In this document: in pieces, positions 18,658 through 27,149 of the stretch
Numbering within the stretch: the first letter of the stretch is position 1
Layout of the letters: every line of letters starts with the position of its first letter
DNA from: Leptospiraceae bacterium
GTDB taxonomy: Bacteria; Spirochaetota; Leptospiria; Leptospirales; Leptonemataceae
Direction of reading: 5' to 3'
DNA length: 64,000 nucleotides
Assembly: GCA_026005135.1 (NCBI GenBank)
Contig: BPKM01000002.1
Span: 496,001-560,000, forward strand
Notes under the pieces: model-generated
The model's database searches: none
The model's input: the letters and a program-made list of their open reading frames with translations, nothing else
Told to the model about the DNA's origin: nothing
Made by a program: the position numbers and the translations under genes

Positions 18658-19500
18658 ATGAAAACACTATATTTTAATATAGAAGATTCTATACCAATTC
18701 GTAAAAAGATTAAAATCTGGTTTAAACGATATTACTGGTTATATTTACCAATTGTAAATGATCATAAAATTAAGATAGGATTTATTAAAAACGAAAATTA
18801 TTTTAAACAAGAATATTATCCCGTTAAAATAATCTGGAAAATCTTTTGTATATATGTAAAGCAAGAAAAATATCCAGATATTGATGTAATGTATTATATT
18901 GCTCATTTATTAAAAAAAGCAAAAAAATTCAGTGATCTTCCTTATTTTAAAATAAAATTGATTATTAAAAACAAAATGGGAAAGAATTATCTATTTATTT
19001 CTGCCAGTAATGAAAATACTAAAGACTTAATGTTTATTGGAATATTAGAATCTCTATTTAATATATTTTATAAAACACGCTCTTTTATAAAAAAAGTCAA
19101 AGCGCTTTCATTACTACCTCGAAAATTTGTCATATATTTTAAAAATGGCGATATAATCATCATTAATGAATATAAAATAAGATATATGCCTCGAATTATA
19201 AGTCCATTAAAAAAAATGAGAAGGATAAGAAAATACTATGAATTTCTATATAAATTAATAAAAAGATTAAAAAGAGATTATGAATTTTTTCGGCCTTTGC
19301 CAGTGTTTCAAAGCGAAGTAGAATATCGAATGAAATTACAAATGATGGATCGAATCATAAAAATACTTTCAGTAAATGAAAATATATTAGATAGACATAT
19401 CGAAAAATACTTCGATGAATTTTACGAATGTCTAATGATGACTGTAAGTGGTACGTATTTACTTTATAGATATTTAGAAATAGAAAAAAGAAGAATTTAA
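18658..19500 (+). CDS. Hypothetical basic protein of an accessory patch
   Basis: A 280-residue, Lys/Ile/Tyr-rich protein with no signal peptide, membrane segment or familiar motif. Blocks include IKIWFKRYYWLYLPIVNDHK, KFVIYFKNGDIIIINEYKI and PLKKMRRIRKYYEFLYKLIK. It sits between the decayed region and the DUF1564-like gene, with no ribosome-binding site before ATG 18658. The uninterrupted length in AT-rich sequence suggests a real gene. I cannot assign a function. Confidence 0.5.
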   Translation: MKTLYFNIEDSIPIRKKIKIWFKRYYWLYLPIVNDHKIKIGFIKNENYFKQEYYPVKIIWKIFCIYVKQEKYPDIDVMYYIAHLLKKAKKFSDLPYFKIKLIIKNKMGKNYLFISASNENTKDLMFIGILESLFNIFYKTRSFIKKVKALSLLPRKFVIYFKNGDIIIINEYKIRYMPRIISPLKKMRRIRKYYEFLYKLIKRLKRDYEFFRPLPVFQSEVEYRMKLQMMDRIIKILSVNENILDRHIEKYFDEFYECLMMTVSGTYLLYRYLEIEKRRI

Positions 19501-19652
19501 AAATATTTATAAAAAATATAAAATAAATATTTAATAAAACAATACATTATCCTATAAAAGAACTCTAAATTTAATATATTAATATAGTTTTCCTGTCCAA
19601 AAACAAAAATTATTCATAAAACCTGAATTTTTTTAGTAAGCTTTTTACTAAA

Positions 19653-20051
19653 ATGGGCTACTTAATATATATGAACGCAACAGATAAAATCAAATTCCAT
19701 ACAAAAGACTTACATTTAGTTTGTATAAATCTATTACCATTACATTATGATTTCTTAAAATATTTAGCAATTTATCGTTTTAATGGTAGTATTCCAGAAA
19801 CCATTTTTTATTTATTAAAAAAATATCTAAAATATCTTTATAAAATAAAAATAGCCCATAATAGAAAAACAATGACGGCAAAATATCAGCCAGTAACAAG
19901 AAAATATAAAAAATACTGGATAGCAATGAAGCCACCCTTATGGGGGAAGATGTATCAATTAAGGTATTATTTAGGTTATTCTATGAGTTGTATTTTAAGA
20001 ATTATGTTAGATTGGAACCAAAGCTTTGTTGCAACAATAAAAATAATATAG
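19653..20051 (+). CDS. DUF1564-like protein
   Basis: The 132-residue protein has an N-terminal strand block (LVCINLLPLHYDFLKYL), a helix SIPETIFYLLKKYLKYL, a KYQPVT segment and a C-terminal block LRYYLGYSMSCILRIMLDWN. I recall this block order and the GYSxSCxxRIMLDW ending from the Leptospira family DUF1564, whose function is not known. The YQPVT-basic strand-GYS helix arrangement recalls a ribbon-helix-helix DNA-binding fold, which is only inference. A broken paralogue lies at 9086-9606. The upstream sequence TTTTTTAGTAAG is shared by both. Confidence 0.5.
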   Translation: MGYLIYMNATDKIKFHTKDLHLVCINLLPLHYDFLKYLAIYRFNGSIPETIFYLLKKYLKYLYKIKIAHNRKTMTAKYQPVTRKYKKYWIAMKPPLWGKMYQLRYYLGYSMSCILRIMLDWNQSFVATIKII

Positions 20052-20185
20052 ATAGTCTTAAAAAATAAAATCATTATTTATTCAATAATAAAAAAATAAA
20101 CTCAATTTAAATAACATTAAAACTAAAAAAAACAAAATCTAAATTTGATTAAGCGTACGATGTAATAGCCTTTGCAACAAAGCTT
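20021..20185. repeat. Pair of 14-bp inverted repeats about 140 bp apart
   Basis: AAGCTTTGTTGCAA at 20021-20034, inside the end of the DUF1564-like gene, is repeated as its exact reverse complement at 20172-20185. The enclosed sequence is AT-rich and non-coding. It may mark a small inversion or an inserted fragment. Confidence 0.55.
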
Positions 20186-20508
20186 ATAATAATAAAAAAG
20201 TAATGGAAGAGACATAATACCACTTGTAGAAAAACCAGAATTATCTTTAAGGCATCAAAGAATCCAGAATCGAATTCAAAGCCTTTATAATTATATATTG
20301 ATTAGTGTAGTAGATTATGAAGAGAAGAGAGTTTTTTCCAGATTTTTTGATGGATATGATTGACAATTATATAAAATAATTAAATTTATTAATCAAATAT
20401 TATAAAAATTTTAATAAAACCCTTTTTTAGCGCTATTCGTATGTACTGGCAATTTTACAAAACTTCTTAAATTAAAGAATATTATTTCTGGGTTTATCAA
20501 CTTAATAG
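20052..20508. other. AT-rich intergenic stretch with an ORF fragment
   Basis: An open frame without start codon runs from 20196 to TGA 20361-20363 and reads SNGRDIIPLVEKPELSLRHQ followed by RIQNRIQSLYNYILISVVDY. It looks like the C-terminal end of a lost protein and is not recognised. The rest shows nothing else I can support. Confidence 0.45.
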
Positions 20509-21474
20509 TTATATCTCTAATTGTAAAAGATTTGCTCCTTCTTCGATTAATTTTTTATTTCCATTGTTATAAATTAGATCTTTAAAAAAATCATGATCAA
20601 AACAAAAGATTTCGCGATTTTCTTGAATAGCATAATCGGCACTGATTAATGCACCACTTTTTTCTCCAGCCTGCATAACAAACAAATAATACGAAAGTCC
20701 AGTAATAATACGATTTCGCAATGGGAAGGTATATTTTCCTGCTTTAAAAGAAGGAAAAAATTCACTAACTAAATAAAAAATATGATTTTTCTTTTTTGCT
20801 TCTTCAAAAAGTTTGATATGTTTTTTGGGCGAAATGAAATCAATTCCAGAACCTAAAATTGCAAAAGTTGGCACTCCAAAATAAATCGAAGATAAATGTG
20901 CTCTATAATCAATACCCCTCGCAAAACCAGATACAGTTGCTATTTGATTAGCTGGTATATGTTTTATTTCTTTAAATAATTCTATTTGTTTTTGTTGTAT
21001 TTTTCCTATTTGATTGATTAATATTTGACTGTTTTTACATAGGGAAAATAATTCAACAATTCGATCTGTAGCTAATAAAGATACAGGGAAGGGATTTCTC
21101 GTTCCTACTATTGAAATAGTATCATATTGATTAAAATTTAATGGTTGTTCTATAGTAGATTTTATAAATAATACAATGGGTGGATCATAAATTTGTTTTA
21201 ATAAATAAGAATATTCTGGTTCGTTCCATAAAATGATTTGATCAAAATTAAAATATTCTTTCTTTTTTAGATAATTTTGTGTTTTATTTATTGCATATTC
21301 TATTTGCTTATTATTAAAAAAATATTTTAAAATTTTAATGTTTTCTTTATTGTTCCAGGGTTCATTCGAAATAGAAAGATGGCTATTATTTTCTTTTATA
21401 TAATGTAAGAAACTTCTTTTATAAGGAAAAGCAGAAAAAAATAAAGCAGTTTCTATTTTTGCTGAATTTTGCAT
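20509..21474 (-). CDS. dprA: DprA/Smf DNA-processing protein
   Basis: The 321-residue protein carries the Rossmann-like DprA core: ISIVGTRNP, TVSGFARGIDYRAH, FAILGSGIDFISP, FPLRNRIITGLS, GEKSGALISADYA and NKKLIEEGANLL. DprA loads RecA on incoming single-stranded DNA during natural transformation. The core is complete. Its start overlaps the end of the upstream TPR-lipoprotein gene by 22 bases, so they form an operon. No other competence genes are in view. Confidence 0.92.
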   Translation of the reverse strand: MQNSAKIETALFFSAFPYKRSFLHYIKENNSHLSISNEPWNNKENIKILKYFFNNKQIEYAINKTQNYLKKKEYFNFDQIILWNEPEYSYLLKQIYDPPIVLFIKSTIEQPLNFNQYDTISIVGTRNPFPVSLLATDRIVELFSLCKNSQILINQIGKIQQKQIELFKEIKHIPANQIATVSGFARGIDYRAHLSSIYFGVPTFAILGSGIDFISPKKHIKLFEEAKKKNHIFYLVSEFFPSFKAGKYTFPLRNRIITGLSYYLFVMQAGEKSGALISADYAIQENREIFCFDHDFFKDLIYNNGNKKLIEEGANLLQLEI

Positions 21475-22334
21475 TCAGGCTTACCTTCTATGCAAAGTTG
21501 TAAATCCTTCATATTTTGGAGGGCTTGTTTATATTGGGCATTATTCGAAACATTCCCTTTTAATAATCCTTTAGAATACATTTCTTCTATAATTTTTGTA
21601 ATGTCTTCGTAGATAGAAAATGCTTCCTGAAAATCTCCATTCTCTACCAATATATTTGCTTTTGCAAAATAAGCAGAAATATGATATTTATCTTTCTTTA
21701 TAACATTATCTAAATAAGAAATAGCCTTTTCTATATTTTTATAAGGTTCTGGTATTTTACCATATAAAATTCCCAGACTATAAGAAAATCGAATATCTTC
21801 TGGATAAGCCGCATTTCCACGTTCAAATAAAAATAAAGCGGTTTTTAATCGTTCTTCCTCCCAGCCTAAAACTCGAGAAGCATTACCATAACAAATGCCA
21901 GCATCATATAATAGATCAGGAAGGGGTTTATAATTTAATAAAGCTTTTTTAAAATATGGTAAAGCAGATTCATACAAATTCAATTTTTCTTCTGGTTCTT
22001 TTAATTCTTGATTTACAGATTGTTTAAAAAATTCTGTTGCCAATTCATAAGAACCCTGATTTAATAAAGCTTTACCAATTTTCCAGGCTAATTCTCCCTG
22101 TATTTTTTTTTCCTGTGCATATTTTTCTATGATTTCGAATAATTCTTTTGTTTCTTCTTCTGAGGTTTTTAATTGATGTTGCCAGGTTTTTAAGTCCTCT
22201 TCTGTAATTTTTATTCTTCTTTCTCTTCTATGGTCAAATGACCAATTTTGTATGATGTGTTTTATATTTTCACAGGATGTAAAATAAATGATTATCACAA
22301 TAAAACTTATAAAAAATTTTTTGATTGCCTTCAT
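21453..22334 (-). CDS. TPR-repeat lipoprotein
   Basis: The 293-residue protein begins with a lipoprotein signal ending FTSC (Cys at about residue 20). Several tetratricopeptide-like repeats follow, for example AWKIGKALLNQGSYELATEFF, DLLYDAGICYGNASRVLGWE and YFAKANILVENGDFQEAFSIY. It probably scaffolds a complex at a membrane. The gene is first in an operon with dprA, but a role in DNA uptake is only inferred from that overlap. Confidence 0.7.
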   Translation of the reverse strand: MKAIKKFFISFIVIIIYFTSCENIKHIIQNWSFDHRRERRIKITEEDLKTWQHQLKTSEEETKELFEIIEKYAQEKKIQGELAWKIGKALLNQGSYELATEFFKQSVNQELKEPEEKLNLYESALPYFKKALLNYKPLPDLLYDAGICYGNASRVLGWEEERLKTALFLFERGNAAYPEDIRFSYSLGILYGKIPEPYKNIEKAISYLDNVIKKDKYHISAYFAKANILVENGDFQEAFSIYEDITKIIEEMYSKGLLKGNVSNNAQYKQALQNMKDLQLCIEGKPECKIQQK

Positions 22335-22385
22335 AAAGATTTTATTCTATTTTCGATCAAAATTAGAAATGACAAGAATTTTTTT

Positions 22386-22934
22386 ATGTTAAACTTCTCA
22401 TTAAAAGAAAAGGAAATAGAAAAAATCATAAATAGTATCTATAAGCTGGAAAGTTCATTAATTGAATCTTCTTATAATTTAGAACAAATCCAGCAATTTT
22501 TTAATTTTGATTATTATGATATATTTATATTATGTTTAGATCAAACTAATTCTAAAACAACAATAATAAAAATCAATAAAACAATGCAAGTTTTATTATT
22601 ATACAATGAATGTAACACAAATTTTATATTGAATCATTTTCTTATAATAGGTTATGCATTATTCCAGAAAATCAATTTAGAAAATCTTTTAGAATTACAT
22701 AAAATTGTTATTCATCCTTCTTTTAGAAAACAGGGATTTGGTTATGCATTTTTAAGAGATATTATTACGCATTATAAAAATCAGAATGTATATAATAAAA
22801 TCATTTTAGAAGTTTCAGAAAACAATTATTTCGCCATAAAATTATATCAAAAACTACATTTTTATATTTATCATAAAAGAAAAAATTATTATCATAATAA
22901 CGAAACAGCCTTATTAATGATGCGAGAAATATAA
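22386..22934 (+). CDS. GNAT-family N-acetyltransferase (RimI-like)
   Basis: A 182-residue protein with the acetyl-CoA-binding motif A, HKIVIHPSFRKQGFGYAFLR, followed by ILEVSENNYFAIKLYQKLHF and a YYHNNETALLM end. This order resembles RimI, which acetylates the N terminus of ribosomal protein S18, but other GNAT substrates are possible. ATG 22386 is chosen because earlier in-frame starts lie inside the divergent lipoprotein gene. The N-terminal 90 residues are less typical of RimI. Confidence 0.65.
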   Translation: MLNFSLKEKEIEKIINSIYKLESSLIESSYNLEQIQQFFNFDYYDIFILCLDQTNSKTTIIKINKTMQVLLLYNECNTNFILNHFLIIGYALFQKINLENLLELHKIVIHPSFRKQGFGYAFLRDIITHYKNQNVYNKIILEVSENNYFAIKLYQKLHFYIYHKRKNYYHNNETALLMMREI

Positions 22935-22994
22935 AAATCTTTTGTCTTTTCTTTAATAAGTGGTCTTTTTTCTAATTATCCCGTGATATAAAAA

Positions 22995-23012
22995 AAGGGC
23001 AAAATGCCCTTA
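22995..23012. terminator. Bidirectional terminator
   Basis: AAGGGCA and TGCCCTT form a seven-base-pair stem with loop AAA, with A-runs before and AT-rich sequence after. It lies between the convergent acetyltransferase and kdsD genes. Confidence 0.75.
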
Positions 23013-23083
23013 ATTATGTTATTTTTTTATAGCAATTCTACTTATTTTGATCTTTTTCTATTATCCAGATTTTTAGCATTATA

Positions 23084-24067
23084 TTACAAGCCAGCTTTAA
23101 CTAAATCATGGATTCTTAATAGACCAATGGGGCGATCGTCATCATCAACGACTGGCAAAACACTGATTTGAGAAGGTCGGTCTTCCATAATATGTAAAGC
23201 ATCAATTGCTTTTGTTCCTTTTTTTACGCGTATGGGATTTTTTGTCATAATTTCTTCGATTTTTCTATCAAGAATATTGCCGAATTTTAAAATAGCTCTT
23301 CGAAGATCTCCATCTGTTACTATACCAATAATTTTTTTATTATCATCAACAACTATAGCACCACCTAAGTTAGGTTTTGTAATGGTTTCGATAAGTTCTT
23401 TCATTGTAGCATTAATAGAAATAATAGGTTCACCCTGATCTAATATTAAAAGATCTTCTACATTAAGGAGTAATCGCTTTCCTAATTGTCCAGCTGGGTG
23501 GTAAAAGGCAAAATTTTCTGGTTTAAATTGTTTTAATTTAGCAATTGTTGATGCTAAGGAATCACCTATTACAAGAGAAACTGTTGTAGAAGAAGTTGGA
23601 GCAAGATTTAAAGGATCTGCTTCTCTATTAACAAATGCGTTGATAATAACATCAGAAAGTTTAGCTGCGCGAGATTTTGTATTCCCTAAGATTCCTATAA
23701 TTGTATTGCCCATTTTTTTTACTACCTGTAGCATTTGTACTACTTCTTCTGATTCTCCACTTTTCGCTATAATTAAAACAATATCATCCTTTTGTAAAAC
23801 CCCAAGATCACCATGTAATGCTTCTCCTGGATGTAGGAAAAAAGCTGGTGTTCCAAGAGAAGAGAAGGTTGCAGCAAGTTTTTGGGCAATTAAACCAGAT
23901 TTTCCCATTCCTGAACAGGCAACTTTTCCTTTACAGTTGATGATAATATCAATTGCTTTTAAAATAGAATCCTTTGTAATATGTTCTAAATTAGATTGTA
24001 ATTCCAGAATTTGTAATTGGTAACTATTTTTAAAATATTCATAGATAGCTTCTTTATCAAAATTCAT
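23084..24067 (-). CDS. kdsD: D-arabinose 5-phosphate isomerase (KdsD/KpsF/GutQ family)
   Basis: The 327-residue protein has an N-terminal SIS domain (KVACSGMGKSGLIAQKLAAT, SSLGTPAFFLHPGEALHGDLG, VLIIAKSGESEEV) and two CBS domains (GGAIVVDDNKKIIGIVTDGD and SVLPVVDDDDRPIGLLRIHD). It converts ribulose 5-phosphate to arabinose 5-phosphate, the first step toward KDO in lipopolysaccharide. Length and domain order match the family fully. ATG 24067 is preferred to an in-frame GTG nine bases upstream. This supports an LPS-bearing outer membrane. Confidence 0.93.
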   Translation of the reverse strand: MNFDKEAIYEYFKNSYQLQILELQSNLEHITKDSILKAIDIIINCKGKVACSGMGKSGLIAQKLAATFSSLGTPAFFLHPGEALHGDLGVLQKDDIVLIIAKSGESEEVVQMLQVVKKMGNTIIGILGNTKSRAAKLSDVIINAFVNREADPLNLAPTSSTTVSLVIGDSLASTIAKLKQFKPENFAFYHPAGQLGKRLLLNVEDLLILDQGEPIISINATMKELIETITKPNLGGAIVVDDNKKIIGIVTDGDLRRAILKFGNILDRKIEEIMTKNPIRVKKGTKAIDALHIMEDRPSQISVLPVVDDDDRPIGLLRIHDLVKAGL

Positions 24068-24131
24068 AATTACCACAAAATTGGCTAAAAGAAAAATATC
24101 AAATAAATATGGTATTTTTAGTGGTTAAATT

Positions 24132-24614
24132 CTATTTTCTTCGTTTTTTTAGATCATACCTTCCCATTAGTTCAGCTTTTTCTATAATGAGAGGTTGAAT
24201 TTTTTGTTCTAATTCCTTTGCTGTTAAGCCAGGAGAAAAATTGGTTTTTTCTTTTAAAGCATATAATTTAAAAAAATATCGATGTTCTCTATCTGGAGGG
24301 CAGGGACCACCATAACCTATTCTGGGCCAGCTATTTTTTCCCTGAGTTAAGTTAAAACCATTAATAGTAATAATTTCTTTTTTGGGTAGATTTTCTGGTA
24401 ATGAAGTTAATTCAGCTGGTATATTATATAAAACCCAATGTATCCATAATCCTACTGGTGCATCTGGATCGTCCATTATTAAAGCAAATGATTTTGTACC
24501 AGATGGAATATTTTTCCATACTAAGGGAGGGGAAATATCTGCACCATCACAGGTATATTGAGAGGGTATCATTTGATTAGGCTCAAATGCTGGACTATAT
24601 AATTCTAAAGCCAT
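24132..24614 (-). CDS. PEBP-family (YbhB/YbcL, Raf-kinase-inhibitor-like) protein
   Basis: About 160 residues with the phosphatidylethanolamine-binding-protein motifs: YTCDGADISPPLVW, SFALIMDDPDAPVGLWIHWV and the GYGGPCPPDREHRYFFKLYAL block. Bacterial members are small soluble proteins of uncertain role. GGAGGA seven bases upstream fixes ATG 24614 as start, so the longer in-frame hydrophobic N terminus is probably not translated. It lies alone downstream of a short gap after kdsD. Confidence 0.88.
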   Translation of the reverse strand: MALELYSPAFEPNQMIPSQYTCDGADISPPLVWKNIPSGTKSFALIMDDPDAPVGLWIHWVLYNIPAELTSLPENLPKKEIITINGFNLTQGKNSWPRIGYGGPCPPDREHRYFFKLYALKEKTNFSPGLTAKELEQKIQPLIIEKAELMGRYDLKKRRK

Positions 24615-24785
24615 AATACTCCTCCATAAAAATAATAATATAAATATCAATATTTTTTTTATTTGAATCATCATACAATAAAAAACCATTTTGTTTTATT
24701 ATGTCAACAAAAATTATAAGTAAGTTAAAAAGTTGTTGTATGATTTTAAGAAAATAATAATTATACGTCAAATTTTAATAAGATT

Positions 24786-26024
24786 ATGTTTTCCCCAAAT
24801 AAGAAAATAGTAGTTGTCGATGATTCTATTTTGAATTTAAAAATCATCGAAAAATATCTTGGAAACAATTATATAGAGCTTATTTTAATTTCAGATCCTA
24901 AGGATGCTCTTTCTATTATAAAACAAGAATTACCAGATCTGATTTTATTAGATATTCATATGCCAGAAATTAGTGGCCTGGATATTTTTAAAGAAATGAA
25001 AAAAGATCCTATTTTATCTTTAATTTCCGTTATATTTATTACTGCTTCTGAAGAAAAACTACATTTACAACAGGCATATCATCTTGGAAGTATTGATTAT
25101 ATTCATAAACCTATCTTAAAAGAAGAATTAATCACAAAGGTTCATAATTATTTATTTCATTTAGAAGAAAAAAATATTTTGCAAAGATATTATCGTATTA
25201 TTGATGATTTTGTATATACATTAATTACAAATCCAGAACATATAATTTTATATGTAAGTTCTGCTTTAATAAAACGTATGGAGATACCAAAACATGAAAT
25301 AATAGGCTGCAAATTTAACGAAATTACTCTTTGTAACGAGAAAGAAATGATCTGGGAAGATATTTATATTACTTTAAAACAAAATTCCTTATGGAAAGGA
25401 AAAATAAAATTTAAAACAAAAGAACATTTTTTCTGGGGAGATACAATTATTGAAAGTATCTATGATAATAAAAATCATTTAATAGGATATCAATACATTA
25501 TTAATGATATAACAGATAAGTTAGCATTACAGGAACTTGCTATCCGTGATCCTTTAACAAAAGTATATAATCGATTACGAATATCTGAACTTATTCAATA
25601 CGAAATTGAAAAAGCACAAAGATATAATAAAACATTTTCTCTTATTATGATTGATATAGATGATTTTAAACAAATTAACGATACATTTGGTCATAATTTT
25701 GGAGATGTAGTATTGAAAGAATTTACCAATGTTTTAGTAAATTCAGTAAGAAAAATAGATATAGTAGGTAGATGGGGAGGAGAAGAATTTATAATTTTAT
25801 TACCAGAAACAAAAATTGATAAATCGTTAAATGTGGCAAAACGTATTAAAGAAAATTTATTATATAAATCTGTTAGTTATAATAATATTATTTTACCCAT
25901 CAATACTGCAAGTTTTGGATTAACGGAATATACATCTGGAGATAATTTAATTTCCTTAGTAGAAAAAGTAGATCAAACGTTGTATATTTCTAAAAAAAAT
26001 GGTAAAAATAGAATCAGTATGTAA
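24786..26024 (+). CDS. Response regulator with REC, PAS-like and GGDEF domains (diguanylate cyclase)
   Basis: A 412-residue protein. Residues 5-125 form a receiver domain with the acidic pair VVDDS, phospho-acceptor Asp in LILLDIHMP and Lys in YIHKPI. Residues about 130-245 look like a PAS domain (IIDDFVYTLITNPEHIILYV, YQYIINDITDKL). The C-terminal GGDEF domain has DPLTKVYNR, LIMIDIDDFKQIND and the active-site GGEEF. It should make cyclic di-GMP upon phosphorylation. No RxxD inhibitory site is obvious five residues upstream of GGEEF, where the sequence is KIDIVGRW. Confidence 0.92.
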   Translation: MFSPNKKIVVVDDSILNLKIIEKYLGNNYIELILISDPKDALSIIKQELPDLILLDIHMPEISGLDIFKEMKKDPILSLISVIFITASEEKLHLQQAYHLGSIDYIHKPILKEELITKVHNYLFHLEEKNILQRYYRIIDDFVYTLITNPEHIILYVSSALIKRMEIPKHEIIGCKFNEITLCNEKEMIWEDIYITLKQNSLWKGKIKFKTKEHFFWGDTIIESIYDNKNHLIGYQYIINDITDKLALQELAIRDPLTKVYNRLRISELIQYEIEKAQRYNKTFSLIMIDIDDFKQINDTFGHNFGDVVLKEFTNVLVNSVRKIDIVGRWGGEEFIILLPETKIDKSLNVAKRIKENLLYKSVSYNNIILPINTASFGLTEYTSGDNLISLVEKVDQTLYISKKNGKNRISM

Positions 26025-26083
26025 GTATGTATAAATAATAAAAATCATAAATTTAATATATTTAGGAAAAGAATAAATTATTA

Positions 26084-26112
26084 TTGTCTTTTATAAAATT
26101 TCTTATTATATA
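26084..26112 (+). promoter_or_regulatory. Promoter predicted to give a leaderless mRNA
   Basis: TTGTCT (26084-26089), 17 bases, then TATATA (26107-26112). Only six bases (T6) separate the -10 element from ATG 26119, and there is no ribosome-binding site. Transcription would start at or next to the A of the start codon. Confidence 0.6.
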
Positions 26113-26118
26113 TTTTTT

Positions 26119-27123
26119 ATGAAAGTAATAAGTTATGCAGCACTAAAAGAAAAATCACAATTAGAAAGATATGAATATGATAAACCAGAATTAAAAGATA
26201 ATGAAGTAGAAGTAAAAATAACCCATTGTGGTATTTGTCATAGCGATATTCATTTAATAGATAATGATTGGGGAATCAGTAAATATCCATTAATCCCTGG
26301 TCATGAAATTATTGGTATTGTGGAAAATACTGGCAAAAATGTAAAACATTTAAAAAAAGGAATGAGGGTAGGTATAGGATGGCAGGCAGATAGTTGTGGT
26401 TATTGCGAATATTGTTTAAGTGGCCAGGAACAATTATGTAGTCGAAATCAACCTACCTGTATTGGAAGACCAGGTGGTTTTGCACATGCTATTATAGTAA
26501 ATAGTAAATTTGCTATTCCACTTCCAGATGAATTAGAATCGGAAAATGCAGCACCTTTATTATGTGCAGGTATAACAGTTTATAATCCTTTAAGAATTTA
26601 TGGAGTAAAGCCTTATATGAAAGTTGGTGTGATTGGAATAGGAGGTTTGGGACATTTAGCATTACAATTTGCTAATGCATTTGGATGTGAGGTTACTGCC
26701 TTTTCTTCTTCAAAAGATAAAGAAGAGGAAGCAAAAAAATTGGGAGCCCATAATTTTATTTCTTTAATAGATATATCAGAAAAAGAATTAAATCGGTATA
26801 AAAATTATTTTGATTTCCTTTTATCTACAGTTTTTGTTGATTTAGATTGGAAGTTATTTGTATCTCTATTAAAACCCAACGGAAGATTAAACTTTGTTGG
26901 TGCTGGTGGTAATATAAATATTCCTATTCCAATGTTATTGAATAATAAAATTATTAGTGGAAGTGCAATTGGTAGTCCAGGAATGATTAAGGAAATGTTT
27001 GAATTTGCAGCAAGACATCAGATAAAAGCGAAAACAGAATTATTTCCTTTAGAAAAGGTAAATGAAGCTATCTATAAAGTAAAAGAAAATCGCGTTCGTT
27101 ATAGAGCAGTTTTAAAAATGTAA
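26119..27123 (+). CDS. Zinc-dependent NAD(P) alcohol dehydrogenase (cinnamyl/YahK-like)
   Basis: The 334-residue medium-chain dehydrogenase has catalytic zinc ligands in CGICHSDIH and GHEIIG, four structural-zinc cysteines in CGYCEYCLSGQEQLC, and the Rossmann motif GVIGIGGLGHLALQFA. Enzymes of this subgroup interconvert primary alcohols and aldehydes with NADP(H) or NAD(H). Next to an acyl-CoA synthetase and in a genome with a terminal hydroxylase, it could handle fatty alcohols, but that is inference. The core is complete. Confidence 0.9.
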   Translation: MKVISYAALKEKSQLERYEYDKPELKDNEVEVKITHCGICHSDIHLIDNDWGISKYPLIPGHEIIGIVENTGKNVKHLKKGMRVGIGWQADSCGYCEYCLSGQEQLCSRNQPTCIGRPGGFAHAIIVNSKFAIPLPDELESENAAPLLCAGITVYNPLRIYGVKPYMKVGVIGIGGLGHLALQFANAFGCEVTAFSSSKDKEEEAKKLGAHNFISLIDISEKELNRYKNYFDFLLSTVFVDLDWKLFVSLLKPNGRLNFVGAGGNINIPIPMLLNNKIISGSAIGSPGMIKEMFEFAARHQIKAKTELFPLEKVNEAIYKVKENRVRYRAVLKM

Positions 27124-27128
27124 TAAAG

Positions 27129-27144
27129 TCCCCCCGTAGGGGGA
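27129..27144. terminator. Convergent terminator hairpin
   Basis: TCCCCC pairs with GGGGGA around CGTA, a GC stem unusual for this AT-rich DNA. It separates the convergent dehydrogenase and acyl-CoA synthetase genes. T-rich sequence follows on the + strand. Confidence 0.7.
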
Positions 27145-27149
27145 TTTAT

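Noticed and set aside
17717-20508. Insertion sequence or prophage
   Set aside because: No transposase, integrase, terminal inverted repeats flanking the whole patch or phage gene could be found; only local palindromes are present.
23232-24023. Plus-strand ORFs opposite kdsD
   Set aside because: Both are antisense to conserved SIS and CBS motifs and have no coding features of their own.
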